A DNA stretch of 19,862 bases from Ornithoclostridium faecigallinarum (GTDB taxonomy: Bacteria > Bacillota > Clostridia > Christensenellales > UBA3700): NCBI GenBank assembly GCA_018713665.1, contig DVOI01000030.1, positions 1-19,862 on the forward strand, given 5' to 3'. Under the pieces are notes generated by a model. It worked only from the letters and a program-made list of their open reading frames with translations. It had not been told where the DNA came from and made no database searches. The position numbers and the translations under genes are program-made. Below, one piece after another: positions 1 to 6,183 of the stretch. The first letter of the stretch is position 1. The number at the start of each line of letters is the position of its first letter.

Positions 1-1
1 C

Positions 2-733
2 ATTGGATTTTCTTGCAAGAACGACAAAATGTTTTTAAAAACTGCCTGTCAAAGATACGACAAGTCAGAGATAAATTATTTCGCGATTGACTTGCAGGCG
101 TATGTTAAGAGATTGTGGAGAGGGGGAAGGATGTCGCTCGAGGCATTGGCAGACGAGCTCAAAGTTGAGAGAGACGATTGCTTGATACATAAAAGCGATG
201 ATGACGCGGAACTTACGATGCGATGCATGAGAGCTCTATGTGAAAGAGAAGGGTGCTCAATCGGCGAACTAATCAAAAAGTGCAACAAAGACGACTTTGG
301 CTTTTTCCTCGACGATATTGTCGACGCGCCGCAGAGGGCAAGTAAAAACGAGCGCCTGCGAGAGCTGGCGGTATTTTTGGAAAGGGCAAAACCTACAACA
401 AAAACGAAAAACGCTTGGGTGGCAGGGAAGAAGTTTTGCTTCAGCAAAATATATGAGCTAAACAGGACGAAGGACTGCATGGTGCTGATACAAATGTTGA
501 TTGACGCCGGCGGCAGATATATACAGAAAGTATCCGAGTGTGATTATTATGTCGTAAGCGCCGAAGACGCGGAAGATGACAAGAAAAACAGGCGCTATTC
601 GGCGGCTCTGCGATACATTGCGACAGGAGACCTGGAAGCTGTAAGATATGACGAGTTTTTGCGGCGGCTTGGCATAACCGATGGCGAGCTGATTTCTATG
701 AAGTTGCCGCAATACCTATATAAGAGACAGTGA
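2..733 (+). CDS. DEDDh 3'-5' exonuclease with C-terminal BRCT domain (5'-truncated by window edge)
   Basis: The reading frame is open to the first bases of the window. The ATG at 29 lies inside the exonuclease fold, so the true start is upstream. The codons before it complete an Exo II motif (pattern G-x4-ND-xx-FL, with its Asp just before the ATG). Counting from that ATG, H54 to D59 (HKSDDDAELT) is the Exo III motif of DnaQ/RNase T-type DEDDh exonucleases. Exo I (DxE) must lie outside the window. Residues about 130-215 (GKKFCFS, then GG, VSECDYYVV and DEFLRRL) match a BRCT fold. The family removes 3' nucleotides from DNA or RNA; exonuclease-BRCT fusions occur in Bacillota, presumably acting on DNA ends. 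No terminator is obvious downstream. The domain calls come from motifs, not a search. Confidence 0.75.
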   Translation: MGFSCKNDKMFLKTACQRYDKSEINYFAIDLQAYVKRLWRGGRMSLEALADELKVERDDCLIHKSDDDAELTMRCMRALCEREGCSIGELIKKCNKDDFGFFLDDIVDAPQRASKNERLRELAVFLERAKPTTKTKNAWVAGKKFCFSKIYELNRTKDCMVLIQMLIDAGGRYIQKVSECDYYVVSAEDAEDDKKNRRYSAALRYIATGDLEAVRYDEFLRRLGITDGELISMKLPQYLYKRQ

Positions 734-824
734 ATTCAAGCAAATGATCATCGGCAAGGCGGACGACAAAAGTCAAGCCGGTCAAGCAACGATTAAAAGG
801 GAGCATGCATTAACCACGTCCCTA

Positions 825-853
825 TTGACAACCGCGTGAGGATTTGGTATATT
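825..853 (+). promoter_or_regulatory. Sigma-A type promoter for the nfeD-floA operon
   Basis: TTGACA (825-830), a 17-base spacer and TATATT (848-853), with an extended -10 TG at 845-846. An alternative TATAAT at 854-859 has a 23-base spacing, which is too long. The predicted start of transcription is near 860, giving a leader of about 34 bases before the ATG at 894. The remainder of 734-893 shows only a short direct repeat (GTCAAGC at 772 and 781) and a 5-bp GC hairpin at 867-880 just before the ribosome-binding site. Confidence 0.75.
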
Positions 854-893
854 TATAATATAGTTGCGCGCATAGGCGCGTAAGGAGGGAGAA

Positions 894-1436
894 ATGACAT
901 TTTGGCAAGAGGTGGCGCTGGTTTTCACGGAGATTGGGTGGATTCCGGCGATTTGCCTCATATTGGGAATGATTTTGATCATTGTCGAAATCTTTCAGCC
1001 GGGGTTCGGGTTTTTCGGAATCGCAGGCGGAATTTTGGTGGTGATCGGAATCATCGTGCGCATTTACAACAGCGGCGGCGGCAACCCCATCATACAATTT
1101 TTCGTCTTGTTGGCAATCGTATTGGGGGTGCTGGCTTTGGCTACGGTGATTATGATGATTGCGCTCAAAAAGGGGTGGCTTGCCCGGACGGGGCTGGTCA
1201 ACAAGGATACCGCCGTTTCGACGGGGCATACGCTCGGCACGGGCAATTTTGAAGAGCTCGTGGGCAAAGAGGGCGTGACGCTCTGTGCGCTTCGCCCGTC
1301 GGGGAAGGCGGAGATTGACGGCAAGGAATATGACGTTGTGTCCAATTCCGTGTTCGTCGCCAAAGGTTGCAAGATCGTCGTCGACAGCGTCGAGGGCGGC
1401 AAAATAACGGTCAAACAGATCGAAAGGGAGGAGTGA
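894..1436 (+). CDS. NfeD family membrane protein
   Basis: A 180-residue protein of the short, protease-less NfeD class. Three hydrophobic segments occur at about residues 16-34, 38-57 and 67-91. A soluble domain follows at about 120-178 with the NfeD OB-fold signature (LVGKEGV, LRPSGKAEIDGKEYDVVS, then KGCKIVV and GGKITV). NfeD proteins are partners of stomatin or flotillin proteins and their OB domain is thought to mediate protein contacts at the membrane. The start is fixed by AAGGAGG at 882-888, about 5 bases upstream. The stop abuts the floA start, so translation is probably coupled. The pairing mirrors the yqeZ-yqfA (nfeD-floA) arrangement known in Bacillus, although that NfeD is longer. 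Family assignment is firm; its exact role here is inferred from the neighbour. Confidence 0.88.
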   Translation: MTFWQEVALVFTEIGWIPAICLILGMILIIVEIFQPGFGFFGIAGGILVVIGIIVRIYNSGGGNPIIQFFVLLAIVLGVLALATVIMMIALKKGWLARTGLVNKDTAVSTGHTLGTGNFEELVGKEGVTLCALRPSGKAEIDGKEYDVVSNSVFVAKGCKIVVDSVEGGKITVKQIEREE

Positions 1437-2447
1437 ATGCTCACATTGCTTGCAATGAGCGCGGGCGAGATTACCGGTATCATTATCGCGTGCGTCGTCG
1501 TCCTCGCTCTCATCGCCGTGATTTTCGGCATACTGCCCGTCAGAATATGGTTCCGCGCGCTCGTATCGGGCGTCAAGGTGCCGATGGCGAGGCTCATCGG
1601 AATGAAGTGGCGCGGCGTCAAGGTCGCGACCATAGTCGACGCGTATATCAGCGCGTCAAAGGCGGGACTCAACGTCACGATCGACGAGCTCGAAACGCAC
1701 GTTCTCGCAAAGGGCGACGCAATCAAGGTCGTCAACGCGTTGATCAGCGCGCACAGCGCAAACATCAAGCTGGAGCCGGAGACGGCGAGGGCGATCGACC
1801 TTGCCGGCCGCGACGTGCTCAACGCGGTCAAGGTGTCCGTCAATCCCAAAGTCATAGAGACGCCGCCCATTTCGGCGATAGCGAAAGACGGCATCGAGCT
1901 TCGCGTCAAGGCGCGCGTGACCGTCAGGGCGAACATCACGCGCCTCATCGGCGGCGCGGGCGAGGACACAATCATAGCGCGTATCGGCGAGGGCATCGTC
2001 ACGACCGTCGGCTCGGCGGAGAGCCACAAAGACGTGCTCGAAAACCCCGACCAAATTTCCAAGACCGTTCTCAACAAAGGTCTTGACAACGGCACCGCGT
2101 TTGAGATTTTGTCCATCGATATCGCCGACATCGACGTAGGGCGCAACATCGGCGCGCAATTGCAGATGGACCAGGCGGAGGCAGACAAGCGCATCGCCGA
2201 GGCAAAGGCGGAAGAGCGCCGCGCAATGGCGGTCGCGCTCGAGCAGGAGATGAAGGCGAAGTCCCAGGAGATGCGCGCTTTGGTCATCGAGGCGGAGGCG
2301 GAAGTGCCCAAGGCGATGGCAAAGGCGCTGCGCGACGGCAAGCTCGGCGTGATGGATTACTACAATATGCAAAACGTGCAGGCGGACACCGCAATGCGCA
2401 ACTCGTTGACCGGAAACGAACCGGAAAAGACGGACAAGAAGAAATGA
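1437..2447 (+). CDS. floA: Flotillin-like protein FloA
   Basis: A 336-residue protein, close to the usual FloA length of about 330. A hydrophobic membrane hairpin lies at residues about 9-34 (ITGIIIACVVVLALIAVIFGI). The SPFH/PHB domain follows, with the typical FloA stretches WRGVKVATIVDAYISA, TPPISAIAKDGIELRVKARVTVR and GGAGEDTIIARIGEGIV. A Glu/Ala-rich coiled coil occupies about 238-300. FloA assembles into oligomers that organise functional membrane microdomains and support membrane fluidity, secretion and signalling complexes. It starts on the base after the nfeD stop, preceded by an AGGGAGGAG ribosome-binding site. Its last codons overlap the next gene by an ATGA. The call rests on direct resemblance across the whole length. 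Confidence 0.93.
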   Translation: MLTLLAMSAGEITGIIIACVVVLALIAVIFGILPVRIWFRALVSGVKVPMARLIGMKWRGVKVATIVDAYISASKAGLNVTIDELETHVLAKGDAIKVVNALISAHSANIKLEPETARAIDLAGRDVLNAVKVSVNPKVIETPPISAIAKDGIELRVKARVTVRANITRLIGGAGEDTIIARIGEGIVTTVGSAESHKDVLENPDQISKTVLNKGLDNGTAFEILSIDIADIDVGRNIGAQLQMDQAEADKRIAEAKAEERRAMAVALEQEMKAKSQEMRALVIEAEAEVPKAMAKALRDGKLGVMDYYNMQNVQADTAMRNSLTGNEPEKTDKKK

Positions 2448-2956
2448 TCGAATTCGTTGTTTTCCTCATTGTGGCGGTGATCGCCGCAGTGATCGGCGTC
2501 GTGAGTTACGTCAAGAAAGACAAGCTCAAAAAGACGAACGCGCCGCCGGACAGGATGCCGACGCAAGCCGAAATGGCGATCGACGAGGCGCAATTCGTAT
2601 TTGAACCGGTCGACGAGCGACGGTCGCGTTCCGCCGCGCCGCCGCGTATACCGGCGAAAAGCGCGCCGCGCAAACCTGCCGCAAGTTCCGGGCATCACGC
2701 CGAACATTGCGCGGTCCCGCATTCGGGCGGCGGCAAATACCGCGTCGAGCGGGTGTCGGTCGGGGGCAGCATAGGCGGCAAGAGCCGCGAAGGGTGCGGC
2801 GAACATTACGGCGTGCGCTTTGTCAAAGTCGACCAAAAGCAGGCGGACGACGACAAAATCTATGTCTCCAAAGAGGACATGAGGCGCGCAATCGTGCTCG
2901 GGCAAGTGCTCAACGACCCGGCGTTTAAGCGTCGATACGGCGGCGTGAAGAGATGA
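2444..2956 (+). CDS. Small single-pass membrane protein, third gene of the flotillin operon
   Basis: I do not recognise a named family. The 170-residue product has one N-terminal transmembrane helix (residues 1-22) followed by a basic patch (KKDKLKK). A long Ala/Pro/Arg/Ser linker of low complexity spans about 30-95. Two compact C-terminal elements look conserved in style: GGSIGGKSREGCGEHYGVRF and RRAIVLGQVLNDPAFKRRYG. Topology suggests a cytoplasmic tail reaching from the membrane. The start overlaps the floA stop (ATGA), so the two are co-translated and the protein is a candidate partner or adaptor for FloA. B. subtilis also has a small gene (yqfB) after floA, but I see no evidence that this is its homologue. 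It is followed 6 bases later by a strong terminator. Confidence 0.7.
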   Translation: MIEFVVFLIVAVIAAVIGVVSYVKKDKLKKTNAPPDRMPTQAEMAIDEAQFVFEPVDERRSRSAAPPRIPAKSAPRKPAASSGHHAEHCAVPHSGGGKYRVERVSVGGSIGGKSREGCGEHYGVRFVKVDQKQADDDKIYVSKEDMRRAIVLGQVLNDPAFKRRYGGVKR

Positions 2957-2962
2957 AAAACA

Positions 2963-2990
2963 CCCCCGGGCAAGTCCGGGGGATATTTTT
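2963..2990. terminator. Bidirectional intrinsic terminator between convergent operons
   Basis: A perfect 7-bp GC stem, CCCCCGG (2963-2969) with CCGGGGG (2976-2982), has a 6-base loop. On the plus strand ATATTTTT follows; on the minus strand TGTTTTTC follows. It therefore serves both the flotillin operon and the minus-strand thioesterase gene, which ends at 3013. Confidence 0.88.
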
Positions 2991-3012
2991 GCCTTTTTGG
3001 CGCCCGTGTGCG

Positions 3013-3516
3013 TTATTTGAGGTTTGACAGATCGATTTCTTTGACGTCATCGGGAATGAACACGTCCAGTTCTTCGTGCATATCCGCATCGGTAATCGCC
3101 GCAGACGGCATCTTGAAATAGGTAGCTTCGCCCTCGGCGAGGACGGCGCCCGAGGCGTCGTAGATCTTTGCCTGTCCGACGTAGGCGCGCGAGCTGTTTT
3201 TGACGATCTTGCCGATTCCGATCAAGGGCGCGTCGTAGGGGACGGGCTTGCGGAATTTGACCTTGATGTCGAGAGTGACCGCCAGCTTGTCCGGTTCGAA
3301 GCACCAAATCACTCTGCCGATGAGTTCGTCGAGCATGCAGGTGATCATTCCGCCGTGTGCTCTGCCGGGGTAACTTTGGTGTTCGCTGCGGTAAGAAAAC
3401 AGCGTGACGACGGAGTTGTCCTCCATCTCGTAAAAGGGCGCTTTGACCCCGAGAGGGTTGTTCATGCCGCAGATGATACAGCTTCGGCTGTTTGCCTGTT
3501 TGCGCAAAACTTTCAT
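3013..3516 (-). CDS. PaaI-type hotdog-fold acyl-CoA thioesterase
   Basis: A 167-residue single hotdog domain. HGG at 54-56 followed by the helix TCMLDELIGRVIW, with D63 and E64, is the signature of PaaI/4HBT thioesterases. These hydrolyse acyl-CoA or acyl-carrier thioesters in the cytoplasm. An N-terminal CxxCGxxNPxG element (C13, C16) is common in clostridial members. The start at 3516 is chosen over an upstream in-frame ATG at 3564 because GGAGG lies 5 bases before it and because the predicted promoter overlaps the upstream codons. It is transcribed divergently from the iron alcohol dehydrogenase, with a shared intergenic region. The substrate cannot be read from sequence. Confidence 0.85.
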   Translation of the reverse strand: MKVLRKQANSRSCIICGMNNPLGVKAPFYEMEDNSVVTLFSYRSEHQSYPGRAHGGMITCMLDELIGRVIWCFEPDKLAVTLDIKVKFRKPVPYDAPLIGIGKIVKNSSRAYVGQAKIYDASGAVLAEGEATYFKMPSAAITDADMHEELDVFIPDDVKEIDLSNLK

Positions 3517-3554
3517 AAAATCCTCCGCCGCATATTCGCGGCTCTGTCGCAAAC

Positions 3555-3583
3555 ATTGTAGCATCTATTAGGCGAAAAGTAAA
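3555..3583 (-). promoter_or_regulatory. Promoter for the thioesterase gene
   Basis: Read on the minus strand: TTTACT (3583-3578), a 17-base spacer and TACAAT (3560-3555), with an extended TGC directly before the -10. The predicted leader is about 32 bases. It contains a GCCGC/GCGGC hairpin (3527-3542) that ends immediately at the GGAGG ribosome-binding site. Confidence 0.65.
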
Positions 3584-3607
3584 CAAAAAGGCGTCAAACA
3601 CGCTAAA

Positions 3608-3657
3608 ATCGCGAAACATATCGCAAATTTTGCCCTCAATCGCGCAAATTGCGCGAT
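3608..3657. promoter_or_regulatory. Candidate operator cluster between divergent promoters
   Basis: Three related elements, ATCGCGAAA (3608), ATCGCAAAT (3620) and ATCGCGCAAAT (3639), lie between the two promoters. The third belongs to a perfect 19-base palindrome, ATCGCGCAAATTGCGCGAT (3639-3657). The second belongs to a smaller palindrome, GCAAATTTTGC (3623-3633). The large palindrome ends 4 bases before the -35 of the dehydrogenase promoter, where a regulator could act. No regulator gene is adjacent. Function is inferred. Confidence 0.5.
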
Positions 3658-3661
3658 ATTG

Positions 3662-3690
3662 TTGACTATGCGTGCGCGAGTATTTATAAT
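3662..3690 (+). promoter_or_regulatory. Promoter for the dehydrogenase operon
   Basis: TTGACT (3662-3667), a 17-base spacer and a perfect TATAAT (3685-3690). Transcription should begin near 3697, giving a leader of about 29 bases to the ATG at 3726. This is the only clear promoter before a run of ten closely packed co-directional genes. Confidence 0.8.
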
Positions 3691-3725
3691 AAAAGAGTAC
3701 AAAAGGTATGGTACGGAGAGAAGCT

Positions 3726-4931
3726 ATGAATGCGTTTTACAAGTTTTACTGCAGGGTTTTCCAAAAGACGATGAAGCTCGTCTCGCCGCTCTTGCCGTGG
3801 CGCGAGCCTCAATTGCTGTCCCCCGAGGGCGGCGCAGAGGGGCTTGGCGCGATGATCAAGGGCAAGTACCGCAAGGTGTTTGTCGTCACCGGACCCAATG
3901 TGTTCAAAAAGGGCTTGGCGGACGGGCTGCTGCGCGGATTTGACAGCGCAGGCGTAAAGTACGAGCTGTTCAACCGCGTCGTCAACAACCCCACGATTGA
4001 CAACATCGAAGAGGCGTTCACCGTCTACCGCAACGCCGAGTGCGACGCGATTGTCGCTTTGGGCGGCGGTTCACCGATGGATCTCGCCAAGGTGGTGGGC
4101 GCGCGCGCCGCGCGTCCCGAGAAGAAGGTCAAGCAGATGAAGGGCTTGCTCAAGATTCGCAAGCGCATTCCCGACCTGTATGCAATTCCGACGACCGCCG
4201 GATCGGGCAGCGAGACCACTCTCGCCGCCGTCGTGAGCGACAGCGAGACGCACGAGAAATATGCAATCAACGACGTGTCGCTCATTCCGAGATATGCGAT
4301 TCTCGACCCAAAGATGACGGTCGGGCTTCCGCCTCAGACGACCGCGACGACTGGTATGGACGCGTTGACTCACGCGGTCGAGGCGTACATCGGCGGCAGC
4401 AACACCAAGCTGACGCGCACGCGTGCGGAGCAGGCGGTCAAGCTGATTTTCGAGAATTTGGAAAAGGCGTATGAGGAAGGGGCGGACATAGACGCGCGTA
4501 CGAATATGCAAAAGGCGTCATATTACGCCGGCGTCGCGTTCACGCGCGCATATGTCGGTTATGTGCATGCGCTCGCTCATGCGTTGGGCGGATTTTACGG
4601 CACGCCGCACGGGCTTGCCAACGCGGTGCTGCTTCCCGTTGTGCTCGAGTACTACGGCAAGAGCGCGGAAAAGCCGCTTGCGCGGCTTGCCGACATTGTC
4701 GGAGTGAGCGAGCCCGACGACGATGACGCCGCAAAGGCGGCGAAGTTCGTCTCAAAGGTCAAGGAGATGAACGCGAATATGGGCATCCCGACCACAATCG
4801 AGGGCATAAAGCCCGAGGACATTCCGCTGATGGCGGACAGGGCGTTCAAAGAGGCGTGTCCGCTCTATCCGGTGCCCGAAATTTTGGACAGACCGCAGCT
4901 TGAAGAGCTGTATCGGATGATCTCGGCATGA
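3726..4931 (+). CDS. Iron-containing (group III) alcohol dehydrogenase
   Basis: A 401-residue Fe-ADH, the usual family length. The N-terminal Rossmann-like domain carries the NAD(P)-binding GGGSPMD (about 112-118) and IPTTAGSGSE. The metal site is complete: D212, H216, H281 and H295, with the intervening H285, in the FucO spacing (DALTHAVEA and HALAHALGGFYGTPHG). The enzyme interconverts alcohols and aldehydes or ketones with NAD(P)H, typically in fermentation or detoxification; the substrate is not deducible. The start at 3726 has GGAGAG 5 bases upstream. An ATG at 3708 in the same frame would leave only about an 11-base leader and lacks well-spaced support. It is the first gene of the long train and overlaps the next by an ATGA. 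Confidence 0.92.
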   Translation: MNAFYKFYCRVFQKTMKLVSPLLPWREPQLLSPEGGAEGLGAMIKGKYRKVFVVTGPNVFKKGLADGLLRGFDSAGVKYELFNRVVNNPTIDNIEEAFTVYRNAECDAIVALGGGSPMDLAKVVGARAARPEKKVKQMKGLLKIRKRIPDLYAIPTTAGSGSETTLAAVVSDSETHEKYAINDVSLIPRYAILDPKMTVGLPPQTTATTGMDALTHAVEAYIGGSNTKLTRTRAEQAVKLIFENLEKAYEEGADIDARTNMQKASYYAGVAFTRAYVGYVHALAHALGGFYGTPHGLANAVLLPVVLEYYGKSAEKPLARLADIVGVSEPDDDDAAKAAKFVSKVKEMNANMGIPTTIEGIKPEDIPLMADRAFKEACPLYPVPEILDRPQLEELYRMISA

Positions 4932-5548
4932 GGGCGATTGTCGTCGGAGCGGCGGACGACTTCGTGCCGTTTTGCAAAAGGGACGGCGACATCGTGATTG
5001 CCGCGGACGCCGGATGGGCTCAACCGGGCGTTGCCGCGCTCGCCGACGTCGCGATAGGCGATTATGATTCGCTCGGTTATGTGCCGAGCGGCGTCGAGGT
5101 TGTCAAACTCAACGTTCGGAAGGATTTCACCGATACGTGGGAGGCGGCGATGCTCGCGGTCGAGAGGGGATGCGAAGAGGTGCATTTTTATGCGGTGCTC
5201 GGCGGCAAACTCGACCATGCGCTCGCCAATCTGCAACTCGGCATTCGGCTTGCCGAAATGGGCAAGTCTGCCGTTATGCACGGCGAGGACTGCGACGTCT
5301 TTTTCGTCGCGAACGGGTCGCTGAACGTGTCGGCGGCGCCGGGGACGAGGGCGTCCGTGTTCTCGTTCGGCGAGAGCAAAGGGGTCACGCTGAGAGGGTT
5401 TGATTATGAACTGGAGGACGCGGCGCTCGGATTCGACTATGCGCTCGGAGTGAGCAACGAGATTGTCTCGAAGATTGCTACGGTCACGGTCAAAGACGGC
5501 GCGCTTGCGGTATTTGTATATGAAAAAAGCGGTAATTTTCGATCTTGA
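4928..5548 (+). CDS. thiN: Thiamine pyrophosphokinase
   Basis: A 206-residue protein of the ThiN/TPK family, which transfers pyrophosphate from ATP to thiamine to make thiamine diphosphate in the cytoplasm. Diagnostic motifs are in order: AADAGW (25-30), GDYDS (44-48), KDFTDTWEA (65-73) and GGKLDHALANLQL (92-104). The C-terminal nucleotide and thiamine-binding beta domain ends with GVSNEI and ATVTVKDGALAVFVY. The start is within the ATGA overlap with the dehydrogenase, so translation is coupled. No TPP riboswitch is present nearby, consistent with a salvage rather than a synthesis role. In many Bacillota this gene follows rpe and rsgA; here that context is absent. Confidence 0.9.
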   Translation: MRAIVVGAADDFVPFCKRDGDIVIAADAGWAQPGVAALADVAIGDYDSLGYVPSGVEVVKLNVRKDFTDTWEAAMLAVERGCEEVHFYAVLGGKLDHALANLQLGIRLAEMGKSAVMHGEDCDVFFVANGSLNVSAAPGTRASVFSFGESKGVTLRGFDYELEDAALGFDYALGVSNEIVSKIATVTVKDGALAVFVYEKSGNFRS

Positions 5549-6182
5549 CGGCACGCTTCTCAACACCGTCGCGGACATCGCCAATGCGGTCAATTCCGCG
5601 CTTTGGGAGAACGGGTTGCCCTATCGCTCGCTTGACGAGGTGAGGCGCTTTGTCGGCAACGGCGCGCGCAAGCTGATTGAGAGGTGCGTCGAGGACGGCC
5701 CGTCCAAGTACGACTCGGTGATGAGGGCGTTCGAGAGCATTTACGGCGAGGACTGTCTCAATCAGACGAGGCCGTACACGGGCGTCATGCAGCTGTTGCG
5801 CCGATTGAAAGAGGAGGGCTATGTGCTCGGCGTGCTGTCCAACAAGCCCGACTTCGCGGTCGGCAAGATATGCCGCCACTTCTTTGGCGATATGCTCGAT
5901 TTTGCGGTCGGGCAAAAGGACGGCGTCAAGGTCAAGCCCGATCCGACGCTGCTGCTCAAAGAGCTGGACGCCATCGGCGCCGACAAGGGCGCGACCGTCT
6001 ATGTCGGGGACGGCGAGACGGACGTTGCGTGCGCGGCGGCGGCGGGCGTCGCGTTTGTGGGCGTGGATTGGGGCTATCGATCCGAACATCAATTGCGCGA
6101 CGCGGGCGCGGAAAAGATTGCCTGCTGCGCACAAGAACTTTACAGACTGATCGCAGTCGCCTGCGGCAGTGAGGAGGAATAA
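5520..6182 (+). CDS. HAD family hydrolase, phosphoglycolate phosphatase-like
   Basis: A 220-residue HAD phosphatase with all four motifs: DLDGT (8-12, nucleophile D8 and acid D10), LSNKP (106-110), K139 in VKPDP, and GDGETD (163-168). The helical C1 cap between motifs I and II (about 15-95) and the overall pattern match the Gph/PGP subgroup, which dephosphorylates 2-phosphoglycolate and related small phosphoesters. Substrate range in this group is broad, so the specific reaction is uncertain. The start at 5520 gives a standard N-terminus (MKKAVIFDLDGTL) and overlaps thiN by 29 bases with no ribosome-binding site visible, implying coupled translation. Confidence 0.88.
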   Translation: MKKAVIFDLDGTLLNTVADIANAVNSALWENGLPYRSLDEVRRFVGNGARKLIERCVEDGPSKYDSVMRAFESIYGEDCLNQTRPYTGVMQLLRRLKEEGYVLGVLSNKPDFAVGKICRHFFGDMLDFAVGQKDGVKVKPDPTLLLKELDAIGADKGATVYVGDGETDVACAAAAGVAFVGVDWGYRSEHQLRDAGAEKIACCAQELYRLIAVACGSEEE

Positions 6183-6183
6183 T

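Noticed and set aside
1064..2341. 425-codon minus-strand frame opposite nfeD and floA
   Set aside because: A Ser/Ala/Thr-rich shadow of floA codon usage, without a ribosome-binding site or motifs.
3708..3725. Earlier ATG for the iron alcohol dehydrogenase
   Set aside because: It would lie about 11 bases after the predicted transcription start and lacks a well-spaced ribosome-binding site, while 3726 has GGAGAG at the right distance.
4928..5548. Possible TPP riboswitch linked to thiN
   Set aside because: thiN starts inside the dehydrogenase stop codon; there is no leader and no THI-box-like sequence is visible.
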